From Aliishimia sp963678085 (GTDB lineage: Bacteria; Pseudomonadota; Alphaproteobacteria; Rhodobacterales; Rhodobacteraceae), in assembly GCA_963678085.1 (NCBI GenBank), contig OY782680.1:1984001-2048000 (forward strand): DNA of 64,000 nt. The letters run 5' to 3'. The position numbers were made by a program, and so were the translations under genes. This document shows positions 1 through 8,691 of this stretch, in pieces; position 1 is the first letter of the stretch; each line of letters opens with the position of its first letter. The notes beneath the pieces were generated by a model. That model was not told the DNA's origin, did not search any database, and worked only from the letters and a program-made list of their open reading frames with translations.

Positions 1-709
1 CAGCTTCATCAAAACTTGACGGGATTTTAACAGAAAACGCCCCTTGATCGCTTTCGACCTCCCCCGCTGCGATGAGCTGGTTGTTGTTTTGCACAACCTG
101 AATAAGCTCTGCGGCCGTGACATTATAGGCTTCAAGGCGCAGCGGGTCGATGATGACCTCTAGCATCTCATCGCGGTCGCCAGTCAGGGCAGCTTCTAGC
201 ACTGAATCCATGCTTTCAAGCTTGTCTTGCAGTTCTCGTGCAATGCGATTCATCGCCCGCTCCGGTACTGGACCGGAGAGATTTACGATGATGATGGGAA
301 ATTCGGAAAAATTGAACTCATTGATCGAATATTGCTCTGCCCCACTGGGGAACTGCGCCTCGGCATTGTTCAACGCATCACGAACATCCGCGACAACTTG
401 CGTTTTGTCCCAGCCGAACTCGAACTCTAGCACGATGCCTGCATAGCCTTCTGCGGCGGTGCCTTGCATCGTTTTGAGCCCATCAAGATCGGCAAGCTCG
501 GTCTCCATGGGCTTGACCAGCAGCTTTTCGCTGTCCGCAGCAGAAATGCCAGGGAAGGGAACGGAAACGAAGAGGGCCGGGATTTCGATATCTGGCTCAC
601 CCTCTTTGGGCAACGAGAGATAGCTGAAAATCCCAGCAGCAAGGGACATCACAATAAACGCAAGAACCATACGGGCCCGGTCTGCGGCCCAATCGATCAA
701 TCCGGTCAT
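1..709 (-). CDS. RND efflux permease, N-terminal part (cut by window edge)
   Basis: Reading leftward from the ATG at 709 the frame stays open for 236 codons to the window edge. The product begins MTGLIDWAADRARMVLAF, continues with an inner-membrane helix and then LPKEGEPDIEIP, a typical start of AcrB/MexB-like RND pumps before the first periplasmic (porter) domain. Such pumps are about 1,000-1,050 residues and use the proton gradient to expel drugs or other small molecules through a tripartite complex. The start overlaps the stop of the adaptor gene (ATGA at 709-706), so the two genes are translationally coupled in the order adaptor then permease. Substrate cannot be read from this fragment. 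No outer-membrane channel gene is visible in the window. Confidence 0.9.
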   Translation of the reverse strand, partial: MTGLIDWAADRARMVLAFIVMSLAAGIFSYLSLPKEGEPDIEIPALFVSVPFPGISAADSEKLLVKPMETELADLDGLKTMQGTAAEGYAGIVLEFEFGWDKTQVVADVRDALNNAEAQFPSGAEQYSINEFNFSEFPIIIVNLSGPVPERAMNRIARELQDKLESMDSVLEAALTGDRDEMLEVIIDPLRLEAYNVTAAELIQVVQNNNQLIAAGEVESDQGAFSVKIPSSFDEA

Positions 710-2022
710 TTATCACCTGTTTTGAAAGTTGGTTCCACCTTCGTGCCCGCTGTCACATATTCTTGACCGACGATGATAACATTGGCGCTTTCCGGCAGCC
801 CTTCCAACCAGACGCCTTTTGCGCTGTCCCGGATCATGCGGACCGGGTTAAAACGCACTATGTTTTGGGCATCAACAACGCGCACGCCAAGCATACCATC
901 GTCGTTTAGCGTCAGAGCTGAGCCGGGCAAAAGATGCGCGTCGGCCCCTTCTGAGGCGATTGTGATTTCCACAGTTTGACCGTCGCGAATACTGAGATTG
1001 GCATTGCTCACCTCGACCTCGACCCTGAATGTGCGTGTGGTGGCATCTGCACTACGCGACAGAAAGGTGACTTTGCCTTCGATATCTTTTGCCTCTGAGC
1101 CTGCCAGCCTTGCTTTGGCATCCGCGCCAACTTTGATCCGGTTGACCTCGGTTTCAGGAATGAAGGCGACAAGTTTGATTGTGTCGAGCTGTATGATCGT
1201 GCCGCACAACGATCCGGGCTGCAAAAAGGCACCCAGTTCTGCTGTGTCGCTTTCCAAAAGACCGGCGAAGGGGGCGCGGATGGTGAGCCGTTCCATTTCC
1301 TTTTCGGCGGCGGCAACATTGGCTTCGGCGCTTTCAATGCCAGCTTGGGCCGATTCAATCCCGGAATCCGTTCCAGAAAGGCCAGAGCGCGCCCCTTCAA
1401 CCCCGGCTTCTGCTGCGGCGACCGCTGCCCGCGCTGCGGCGACCGCTGCTTGCGCATTTTTGATCCGCACATCCGTTGAAAACCCGCCTGCGCTCAGGCG
1501 AACGGCCACATTTTCATTTGTCAGCGCCTCTTCCAATCGCGCCTTGGCCTCTAACAATCGCGCGGCGGCCTCTGGCACACGGGTTTCGGCCTCTGATTTG
1601 CGGATAATCGCCTCAGATTTTCGCGCAACTGCTTCGGACAGCCTCGCTTTTGCCTCAGCCAGCGATGCCCCGCGCGTGCCCGGATCAAGCACACACATTT
1701 CTTGCCCCGTTTCGACAAAAGCCCCCTTACGCAAAGGCTCTGAGATGACGGTTGAGGAGGTCTCTGATCGCACATCCACCAAACGCACAGCTTCCGTTTG
1801 ACCGCGCAATGTCAAAGCATTGTCAATCATTTGCTCAATCGACTTGGTAACAACGACTTTGATCGAGCGTTTTTCGATGCTTTGCGCGGGAACCGGCGCG
1901 GCCACCTCTTCGGTTTGATCCGGCTCATAGCCAAACTGTGCCAAAAGCCAATCCCGTTGCAGCAAGAACACCGCCAATGCCGCCATCAAAGCCAGGGTGA
2001 GCAAGATCGGAATTAATCGCAT
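706..2022 (-). CDS. RND efflux periplasmic adaptor (HlyD/MFP family)
   Basis: Membrane fusion protein of 438 residues linking the RND permease to an outer-membrane channel. It has an N-terminal hydrophobic anchor (MRLIPILLTLALMAALAVF), a lipoyl/barrel-sandwich half (SSTVISEPLRKGAFVETGQ), a long Ala/Glu-rich alpha-helical hairpin with heptad-like repeats (about residues 130-260), the second lipoyl half (RLTIRAPFAGLLESD) and a beta-barrel domain. I chose ATG 2022 over the longer frame starting at 2064 because an AGAGGA Shine-Dalgarno sits just upstream and the anchor begins directly after it. The stop overlaps the permease start. No local regulator is evident; the LysR gene nearby is separated by a terminator and faces another operon. 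Confidence 0.9.
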   Translation of the reverse strand: MRLIPILLTLALMAALAVFLLQRDWLLAQFGYEPDQTEEVAAPVPAQSIEKRSIKVVVTKSIEQMIDNALTLRGQTEAVRLVDVRSETSSTVISEPLRKGAFVETGQEMCVLDPGTRGASLAEAKARLSEAVARKSEAIIRKSEAETRVPEAAARLLEAKARLEEALTNENVAVRLSAGGFSTDVRIKNAQAAVAAARAAVAAAEAGVEGARSGLSGTDSGIESAQAGIESAEANVAAAEKEMERLTIRAPFAGLLESDTAELGAFLQPGSLCGTIIQLDTIKLVAFIPETEVNRIKVGADAKARLAGSEAKDIEGKVTFLSRSADATTRTFRVEVEVSNANLSIRDGQTVEITIASEGADAHLLPGSALTLNDDGMLGVRVVDAQNIVRFNPVRMIRDSAKGVWLEGLPESANVIIVGQEYVTAGTKVEPTFKTGDK

Positions 2023-2243
2023 CTGGTCCTCTTTTGTCGAAATAATATGACGCAAGGCGCCCACTTAAATCAGTATATGGATCTGTTGCTCTGGACTAAC
2101 CAGTTCAGTTTAATTTTTTTCCACAACACTTGAAAAAATGCCGCAGTTTTTGCGCGCAACTTAGTTAAAACGGTCTCGATCATCGGTGCTAGCCTGAAGT
2201 TTGGATGCATCCCTTATACGAATGTGGTCAAAAGATCCGGCGC

Positions 2244-2271
2244 AAAAAAAAGGCCGAGCAGAAGCTCGGCC
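2244..2271 (-). terminator. Rho-independent terminator
   Basis: Perfect 8-bp stem GGCCGAGC (2271-2264) / GCTCGGCC (2259-2252) with a TTCT tetraloop, followed on the minus strand by eight T (2251-2244). It would end the candidate sRNA and/or LysR transcripts and insulate the efflux genes. Confidence 0.85.
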
Positions 2272-2314
2272 AAGTCCAACAGGGAGGTAAGAGAATGGGA
2301 AGAACCGCTCTCTT
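2244..2314 (-). ncRNA. Candidate small RNA of about 70 nt with C-rich anti-SD loop
   Basis: On the minus strand, CTTGATC (2350-2344), 15 nt, then CCTATCT (2328-2322) resembles an RpoH-type promoter; TTGATC-17-TATCTC is a weaker sigma-70 reading. The predicted start is near 2314. The transcript would contain a 6-bp hairpin AAGAGA/TCTCTT, an unpaired TTACCTCCCTG segment complementary to Shine-Dalgarno sequences, and the GGCCGAGC-TTCT-GCTCGGCC terminator with eight U. A stress-sigma promoter plus a CCUCCC-type segment recalls the CcsR sRNAs of Rhodobacter, but the sequence is not otherwise recognisably that family. It could instead be the 3' UTR of the LysR mRNA. Confidence 0.4.
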
Positions 2315-2400
2315 GAGGTCGAGATAGGCATCTCATAGCACGCGATCAAGTTCTAAAGTGTCGCAGCGCCTGAAAACCGGCTATGCGAAAAATGCATAGC

Positions 2401-3306
2401 TTAAACTTTGCGCAGTTCTTTCAAGCTTCTGCGATAGTCACGAATCTCTTCTTGAACAAAATCCCGAAAGGCCGCCACGCGCTGAGACTGACGCAGTTCC
2501 TCAGGATAGGCAAGGAAAACCGGCACCTCGGCAGATTGCACCTCGGGCAAAACGGGCACAAGCGGGACCGTTTCATCGGCCACATAATCGGGTAAAATCC
2601 CAATCCCTAAATCATGCAAAACCGTCTGAAGAACGCCAAAATAGTTGTTCACCGTGAGCACCGAGCGCGGCTCATAGGTTAACAGCGTCTGCACCAAGCT
2701 TTTGCCAGCGCCCACTTGGGTTGCATCAGGACTTTGCCCGATGAGCCGGTGATGGCGCAAATCTTCCAGCTTGTTAAGGGCCGGTCCGTTTTCAAGATAG
2801 CCTTTGGAGGCAAACATCCCCATGCGCACGGTCATCAGTTTTTTGCGAATAAGGTCAGCCTGGCTTGGCTCTTTCATACGAATGGCAACATCTGCCTCAC
2901 GCATTGGCAGATCCAAAACGCGCTCTTCGAGCATAAGATCAACCTGCAATTCAGGGTATTGTGCATAAAGTTTGTGCAAACGCGGCGCGAGCCACAAGGT
3001 GCCAAAGCCCGTGGTGGTCGTGACGCGCAAATCGCCAAAGACCTCATCCTCACTATCTCTAATGCGCGCAGTCGCGGTATCGACCCGCCGAGACATCGCA
3101 CTGGTTGCATCAAACAGCAGCTCCCCCTGTTCGGTCAAAATCAGCCCACGCGCATGACGGTGAAAGAGAACAGTGTTCAGCGCCTCTTCCAGGGCGCGAA
3201 TTTGCCGTGAGACCGCAGATTGACTTAGATGCAGCTTTTCACCGGCATGGGTTAAACTGCCTGCATCCGCGACGGCGTGAAAGATTCGAAGCTTGTCCCA
3301 GTCCAT
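2401..3306 (-). CDS. LysR-family transcriptional regulator
   Basis: A 301-residue LysR-type regulator. The N-terminal winged helix-turn-helix is clear: WDKLRIFHAVADAGSLTHAG, then LSQSAVSRQIRALEEALNT and LFHRHARGLILTEQGE (residues 2-70). A coiled linker and a periplasmic-binding-protein-like effector domain (about 90-290) follow. Length is normal for the family. The gene is divergent from the indolepyruvate oxidoreductase gene with a 150-bp shared intergenic region. LysR proteins often control the divergent neighbour, so regulation of that gene is the natural inference, but the effector is unknown. The last residues (YRRSLKELRKV) are basic. Confidence 0.9.
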   Translation of the reverse strand: MDWDKLRIFHAVADAGSLTHAGEKLHLSQSAVSRQIRALEEALNTVLFHRHARGLILTEQGELLFDATSAMSRRVDTATARIRDSEDEVFGDLRVTTTTGFGTLWLAPRLHKLYAQYPELQVDLMLEERVLDLPMREADVAIRMKEPSQADLIRKKLMTVRMGMFASKGYLENGPALNKLEDLRHHRLIGQSPDATQVGAGKSLVQTLLTYEPRSVLTVNNYFGVLQTVLHDLGIGILPDYVADETVPLVPVLPEVQSAEVPVFLAYPEELRQSQRVAAFRDFVQEEIRDYRRSLKELRKV

Positions 3307-3456
3307 GCGTACCTCAATGGTTTTGCGCGAGTAGTAGTGGAGAATTTTAGAAGAATTGTTAATATTTCCGCAGTGTTTTCAAAAAAAGGGCTTCTCAAGG
3401 TCAGTAATTGCGACCTAACCTAGCACAAACCCAATTGTGCTTAAAAAGGCCGCGTT

Positions 3457-6400
3457 ATGAGCAATCCGAAAGTCTCCTTGAATGACAAGTTTGACCTGAG
3501 CGCAACCCAAGTTTTGCTCAATGGGACACAAGCGCTTGTGCGGTTGATGATCATGCAAAAGGCTTTGGATTCGGCAGCGGGGCTGAACACGGCGGGATTG
3601 GTGACCGGATATCGCGGCTCGCCGCTTGGGGCGGTGGATATGCAGATGCAGCGCGCGGCAAAGCCATTGGCCGAGGCAGATATCGTGTTTCAGGCGGGGC
3701 TGAACGAAGATCTTGCGGCCACCGCTTTATGGGGCGCACAACAGGCAGAGCTGCGCGGCGAGGGCAAGTATGACGGCGTCTTCGGGCTCTGGTATGGCAA
3801 AGGGCCTGGGGTCGATCGCAGCGGAGATGTTTTGCGCCATGCCAATATGGCAGGCACATCGGCGCATGGCGGCGTTGTTTTGGCGATGGGTGACGATCAC
3901 ACCGGCGAGTCCTCGACCGTTTTACACCAATCTGAGCTTGCCGTTATGGATGCGGGCATGCCCATTCTCTCGCCTGCTGGTGTGCAAGAAATCATCGATT
4001 ATGGGCTTTATGGCTTTGCTTTGTCGCGCTTTTCCGGGCTTTGGGTCGGCCTGAAAACCATGAAAGACACGGTTGAGGCAACAGCCGTCGTGCGCGCGGA
4101 TTTGCATCGTTACGCTTTCACGCGCCCCGAGCTTGCCTTGCCCGAAAGCCTGAACATCCGTCTGTTAGATAGCCCCCATGCGCAAGAGGCGCGTCTTGTA
4201 GACCTCAAACGCTTTGCCGCCCAGGCCTTCGCGCGGGCCAATAAGATGGATCAACGCAAATGGGGCAAACCTGGGGCCAAGATCGGGATCGTCGCGGCGG
4301 GCAAAAACTGGCTTGATGTGCTGCATGCCATGCGTTTGCTGAATATTGATGAACAAATGGCCGAGCGGATTGGGCTCACGCTCTATAAGGTGGGGCAGGT
4401 GTCTCCGCTGGATTTGCAAAGTTTGCAGGATTGGGCTGAAGGGCTCGACCTTATTGTTATCGTTGAAGAAAAACGCAAAGTCGTCGAAGGGCAAATCAAA
4501 GAGGCGCTGTTTGGCGATCAAAAGGGGCGTCGCGTTTATGGTCAGTATAAGGGCGGGTTTGGCAGCTTGGGGCGCGAAGAGCTGTTCCCCATTCGCGGCG
4601 CGCTCGACCCGTATGATATCGCTGAAAAGCTCGGAAAAATCCTCTGCGAAGAGGGGCTAGAAAGCGAGGCGATCCTGTCAGGATTGGCAGCGGTTCAAAG
4701 CTCAAACGTCAAAGAAAACGTCCCCGAGCTGGCAACGCGAATCCCCTACTTCTGTTCTGGCTGCCCGCATAATTCATCAACGAAGATCCCCGATGGCTCG
4801 CGCGCCTATGCGGGGATTGGCTGCCATTACATGGTGCAATGGATGGAACGCGATACGCTCGGATTTACCCATATGGGGGCGGAAGGGGCAAATTGGATCG
4901 GCGAAGCGCCCTTTTCCAAACGTGACCATGTCTTTCAGAATATCGGGGATGGCACCTATAACCATTCGGGCATTCAAGCCATCCGGGCCGCCGTCGCAGC
5001 TGGCACAACCATGACCTACAAAATCCTTTATAATGATGCCGTGGCAATGACGGGCGGGCAGGGCAATGATGGCGGCTTATCGGCCTATCGCATCGCCGAG
5101 GAAGTCAAAGCAATGGGGGTTAAGCACCTCGCGGTGGTCTATGACGAAAAGGAAGACATCGACTTTGCAAAATTCCCCAAGGGTTTGCAAACCTATGAGC
5201 GCGCCGATTTGCAAAAGGTGCAAGAAGAGTTTGCAAAGACGCCCGGTGTCAGCGTGATCGTCTATGTGCAAACCTGCGCTGCCGAAAAGCGCAGACGTCG
5301 CAAGCGAGGGGCCTTCCCTGCCGCTCCCGAGCGGGTGTTTATCAATCCAGATATCTGCGAGGGGTGCGGCGATTGCGGGCTGCAATCCAATTGCGTCGCC
5401 ATAACGCCGCTGGAAACCGAGCTGGGGCGCAAGCGCGAGATCGATCAATCCTCCTGCAATATGGATTATTCCTGTACCAAGGGTTTTTGCCCCTCGTTCG
5501 TCACCCTTTCGGGGGCGACGCTCAAGAAACCGCAACTGGCTGAAATACCCCTGCAAGACCTGCCTGCTCCCGAGCTGCCAGTGATTGATGGCACTTGGAA
5601 CTTCATCGTTACAGGGGTTGGTGGCACCGGCGTTGTGACAATCGGCGCGGTTCTGGCCCAAGCGGCCCAGATCGATGGCAAGGCCGCGGCCATGATGGAA
5701 ATGGCTGGGCTTGCCCAAAAAGGCGGGGCGGTGCATATCCATTGCCGTATTGCGCAATCCCCCGAAGATATCTCGGCGGTGCGCGTGGCGCGCGGCGAAG
5801 CGGATGCGCTCATCGGCGGCGATTTGGTGGTGAGCGCCGGGGCCAAAACGCTGGAACTGACCTCAAAAGAGCGGACCGGCGCGGTGGTGAACGGTCATGA
5901 AATCACCACGGGCGACTTCACGCGGAACCGCGAATTCACCATCCCTTCCAGTGACTTACAAGATGTCTTGCACAGCCGCCTGCCGGGCGCCGCTCGTATT
6001 TTTGATGCCTCCGAGCTGGCCCGGCTGACCTTAGGCGACAGCATCTTTTCAAACATGATCCTGTTCGGCGCGGCTTGGCAATCGGGGCTGATTCCGGTGT
6101 CGGCTGAGAGTATTTCAGAGGCGGTCACTCTCAACGGCGCGGCTCCTGAGAAAAACCTGCGCGCCTTTGAGATTGGCCGATGGGCGGTTGCCTTCCCTGA
6201 AAAAGCGGAGAAACTATTGGCCTCATCAATCGTTCAATTGCCCAAAACGCTGAACGAGCGCATCACCTATCGGGCAGAACATCTCGCGAAATACCAGTCA
6301 AAGCGGTTGGCGAAAAGATACACGCGTTTGCTCGACAAGATTGAGGATGAAACGCTGAAAGAGGCGGTCGCGCTCGGATATCATAAACTGCTCAGCTATA

Positions 6401-6873
6401 AAGATGAATATGAGGTTGCGCGTCTGCATTTGCAAACCCGCAGCAAACTCGCGGATCTCTTTGAGGGAGACTATGAACTTTCCTACCATCTTGCACCGCC
6501 CGGTCTCACCTCCAAAGATGCGCAAGGTCAACTAAAGAAACGACGCTATGGCAAGGCGGTTGAATATGGCTTTGCGATGCTCGCCCGAATGAAATGGCTT
6601 CGCGGAACAATTTTTGACCCCTTTGGATATGCGGCAGAGCGAAAAATGGAGCGGGCTCTGATCGCACAATATGAAAAAGATCTGAGGGGGGTTTTGCAAA
6701 ACCTGACGCTGGAAAACTGCGGCGTGGCGGCAAAGTTTGCAAAATTACCTATGAATATCAAAGGTTTTGGACATGTTAAGCAAGCCTCTGTTGCAGAATT
6801 TGCAAAATTGAGAGAAGCGGCGCTGGCAGAGTTTCGCGCAACCACAGGGGCGGTAAAAACTGCGGCGCAGTAA
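3457..6873 (+). CDS. Indolepyruvate ferredoxin oxidoreductase, fused alpha/beta form
   Basis: A 1,138-residue fused 2-oxoacid:ferredoxin oxidoreductase, the alphaproteobacterial single-chain form of IorA/IorB. It is expected to decarboxylate aryl pyruvates (indolepyruvate, phenylpyruvate) from aromatic amino acid catabolism to acyl-CoA with reduction of ferredoxin. Order of domains: N-terminal pyrimidine-binding domain (GLVTGYRGSPLGAVD, about 47), CSGCPHNSS near 432, thiamine-diphosphate domain (GDGTYNHSG to GGQGNDGG, about 497-540), a 4Fe-4S-like motif CEGCGDCGLQSNC near 634, and the gamma-type domain GVGGTGVVTIGAV near 720. A C-terminal helical tail (about 930-1130) ends the protein. GTP-independent, cytosolic. 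Four TTTGCAAA octamers lie within 5164-5237. Confidence 0.93.
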   Translation: MSNPKVSLNDKFDLSATQVLLNGTQALVRLMIMQKALDSAAGLNTAGLVTGYRGSPLGAVDMQMQRAAKPLAEADIVFQAGLNEDLAATALWGAQQAELRGEGKYDGVFGLWYGKGPGVDRSGDVLRHANMAGTSAHGGVVLAMGDDHTGESSTVLHQSELAVMDAGMPILSPAGVQEIIDYGLYGFALSRFSGLWVGLKTMKDTVEATAVVRADLHRYAFTRPELALPESLNIRLLDSPHAQEARLVDLKRFAAQAFARANKMDQRKWGKPGAKIGIVAAGKNWLDVLHAMRLLNIDEQMAERIGLTLYKVGQVSPLDLQSLQDWAEGLDLIVIVEEKRKVVEGQIKEALFGDQKGRRVYGQYKGGFGSLGREELFPIRGALDPYDIAEKLGKILCEEGLESEAILSGLAAVQSSNVKENVPELATRIPYFCSGCPHNSSTKIPDGSRAYAGIGCHYMVQWMERDTLGFTHMGAEGANWIGEAPFSKRDHVFQNIGDGTYNHSGIQAIRAAVAAGTTMTYKILYNDAVAMTGGQGNDGGLSAYRIAEEVKAMGVKHLAVVYDEKEDIDFAKFPKGLQTYERADLQKVQEEFAKTPGVSVIVYVQTCAAEKRRRRKRGAFPAAPERVFINPDICEGCGDCGLQSNCVAITPLETELGRKREIDQSSCNMDYSCTKGFCPSFVTLSGATLKKPQLAEIPLQDLPAPELPVIDGTWNFIVTGVGGTGVVTIGAVLAQAAQIDGKAAAMMEMAGLAQKGGAVHIHCRIAQSPEDISAVRVARGEADALIGGDLVVSAGAKTLELTSKERTGAVVNGHEITTGDFTRNREFTIPSSDLQDVLHSRLPGAARIFDASELARLTLGDSIFSNMILFGAAWQSGLIPVSAESISEAVTLNGAAPEKNLRAFEIGRWAVAFPEKAEKLLASSIVQLPKTLNERITYRAEHLAKYQSKRLAKRYTRLLDKIEDETLKEAVALGYHKLLSYKDEYEVARLHLQTRSKLADLFEGDYELSYHLAPPGLTSKDAQGQLKKRRYGKAVEYGFAMLARMKWLRGTIFDPFGYAAERKMERALIAQYEKDLRGVLQNLTLENCGVAAKFAKLPMNIKGFGHVKQASVAEFAKLREAALAEFRATTGAVKTAAQ

Positions 6874-6957
6874 CCTCTTTCGTCATATTTTTGACATGAT
6901 ATCTTTGTTTTAAGAAGTTTTACGCATATCTGAATGTCGATTAGGATGGAGCCGCCA

Positions 6958-7836
6958 ATGATGACACAGCGTGAAATAACCCGTGATATTTCTTATGCGC
7001 ATTCTGCTCAGACGAAAGGTGGACGGGCGGTGATTCGCCTGATGGAAAACACCACGGGTCGGTTGCGCCTGATTAAGCGCGCAGAAGGCTATGACCGCGA
7101 GGTAGCTGAGGGCCGCGATTTTTGGGAGGTCATGGTCGAACGCTACGGTTTGGACCTGCAGGTGAGCGGCGGCTCGCTGGACAACATTCCCAAAACCGGG
7201 CCTTTGGTGCTGATTGCAAATCACCCCTATGGCATCCTGGATGGATTGATGATGGGGCATATTTTGGCCAAGCAGCGCGGCGATTTTCGGATTTTGGCGA
7301 ATAGTGTCTTTCGTAAAGCTGAAGAGTTGAACCGAATAATCCTCCCCATCTCCTTTGATGAAACAAAAGAGGCGATGCGGCTCAACATTCAGACTCGCAA
7401 AGATTCTTTGGAGTATCTCAGCAATGGTGGCGCAATCGGGATCTTCCCCGGCGGGACCGTTTCCACCGCGCAAAAACCGATGGGCGAGCCACTGGACCCA
7501 CGTTGGCGCGGTTTCACGGCGCGCATGATCGCTAAATCGGATGCGACCGTTGTGCCAATCTATTTTGAAGGCACTACCAGCCGTCTGTTCCAGCTCGCCA
7601 GCCATTTACATTACACGTTGCGTATGGGGCTCTTGATCAAAGAGTTCAAAAAGCGCGTTGATACCCCGGTCAAGGTCGTAATCGGCGATCCGATTGGGCG
7701 CGACCAGCTTGATCCGCTTGCCAAGGATAGCAAGGCGATGATGGATTTCTTGCGGAAATCGACCTATTCTCTCGCGCCAAATATGGCCAATCCCATGGCG
7801 CTCGGCTATGAGTTTGAGGATAATCATAAGACCTAA
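6958..7836 (+). CDS. Lysophospholipid acyltransferase family protein
   Basis: About 292 residues with the glycerolipid acyltransferase (PlsC-like) signature: the H-x4-D catalytic motif is NHPYGILDG and the second glycine-rich block is GIFPGGTVSTA. Such enzymes transfer acyl chains to lysophosphatidic acid or related acceptors at the inner membrane; this subgroup is often annotated as 'putative hemolysin' or OlsA-like, so ornithine-lipid acylation is an alternative. An upstream in-frame ATG exists at 6934, but the GGAG at 6948-6951 favours starts at 6958 or 6961, giving MTQREITRDISYAHSA. Upstream is the indolepyruvate enzyme, downstream murI after 21 bp. Confidence 0.8.
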   Translation: MMTQREITRDISYAHSAQTKGGRAVIRLMENTTGRLRLIKRAEGYDREVAEGRDFWEVMVERYGLDLQVSGGSLDNIPKTGPLVLIANHPYGILDGLMMGHILAKQRGDFRILANSVFRKAEELNRIILPISFDETKEAMRLNIQTRKDSLEYLSNGGAIGIFPGGTVSTAQKPMGEPLDPRWRGFTARMIAKSDATVVPIYFEGTTSRLFQLASHLHYTLRMGLLIKEFKKRVDTPVKVVIGDPIGRDQLDPLAKDSKAMMDFLRKSTYSLAPNMANPMALGYEFEDNHKT

Positions 7837-7857
7837 CAGAATTTAGGGTAGAATTGC

Positions 7858-8667
7858 ATGGCGGTGGGAATTTTTGACAGCGGGCTTGGCGGGCTCACTG
7901 TGCTAGAGGCGGTGCGGCGCGCGCTGCCTTCTTTGCCGCTCTATTATTATGCAGATAGTGCGCATGCACCGTACGGGGTGCGCACTTCAGATGATATTTA
8001 TGCGCTGACTAAAGAAGCGGTGGAAAGCATGTGGCGAGCAGGGTGCAATCTGGTGATTTTGGCCTGCAATACAGCCTCGGCTGCGGCACTGCGCCGGATG
8101 CAAGAGGCTGGTGTTCCCAAAGGCAAGAGCGTCTTGGGCGTGTTTGTGCCCATGATTGAGGCGCTGACAGAGCGCAATTGGGGCGATAATTCCCCGCCGC
8201 GCGAAGTGGCTGTGAAAAATGTTGCGCTCTTTGCCACCCCGGCAACTGTTGCCTCACGCGCCTTTCAAAGAGAGCTGGCCTTTCGCGCGATCGGCGTTGA
8301 TGTTGAGGCGCAAGCCTGCGGCGGTGTGGTCGATGCGATTGAGGACGGTGATTTGATCCTGGCCGAGGCGCTCGTACGCTCGCATGTGCAAGCGTTGAAA
8401 CGAAAAATGCCCCATCCCCAAGCGGCGATTTTGGGCTGCACCCATTACCCAATGATGCAAAACGCGTTCCAAGAGGCGCTTGGGGACGGGGTTAAGGTCT
8501 ATTCGCAAGCAGATCTGGTTGCCGCCTCCTTGAGCGATTATCTGGACCGGCATCCCAATATGGTGGGCGCAGCAGATCCGGGTTTTGTGACAACCGGCGA
8601 TGCGCGCCATGTCAGTGACCGCGCCACGCAATTTCTTCGACGACAGATCACGTTTCAATCGGCTTAA
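7858..8667 (+). CDS. murI: Glutamate racemase
   Basis: A 269-residue enzyme interconverting L- and D-glutamate for peptidoglycan stem peptides. The N-terminus MAVGIFDSGLGGLTVLEAVR carries the conserved DSGxGG substrate loop; the catalytic cysteines are in ACNTASA (about residue 70) and GCTHYP (about 195). Two-lobed Asp/Glu racemase fold, length normal. It follows the acyltransferase gene by 21 bp and precedes argC by 24 bp, so cotranscription is likely. Confidence 0.95.
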   Translation: MAVGIFDSGLGGLTVLEAVRRALPSLPLYYYADSAHAPYGVRTSDDIYALTKEAVESMWRAGCNLVILACNTASAAALRRMQEAGVPKGKSVLGVFVPMIEALTERNWGDNSPPREVAVKNVALFATPATVASRAFQRELAFRAIGVDVEAQACGGVVDAIEDGDLILAEALVRSHVQALKRKMPHPQAAILGCTHYPMMQNAFQEALGDGVKVYSQADLVAASLSDYLDRHPNMVGAADPGFVTTGDARHVSDRATQFLRRQITFQSA

Positions 8668-8691
8668 GATCTGTTTGCAAAGGAAAAAACC

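Larger units (their letters stand above)
2023..2400. other. Intergenic stretch with candidate sRNA and terminator
   Basis: This 378-bp gap lies between the adaptor gene and the LysR gene, both on the minus strand. It contains the upstream region of the adaptor gene (2023-2160, AT-rich), and a minus-strand promoter-like pair followed by a strong intrinsic terminator (listed separately). A 62-codon TTG-initiated frame at 2161-2349 runs through the terminator hairpin and has no family resemblance, so I do not call it a gene. Confidence 0.6.

Noticed and set aside
998..1801. 267-codon plus-strand frame opposite the RND adaptor gene
   Set aside because: It is antisense to a well supported gene with Ala/Ser-rich translation typical of GC-rich shadow frames, and has no ribosome binding site or family pattern.
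2161..2349. 62-codon minus-strand frame downstream of LysR
   Set aside because: It starts at TTG inside the promoter-like -35 region and reads through the terminator hairpin, so it is probably non-coding.
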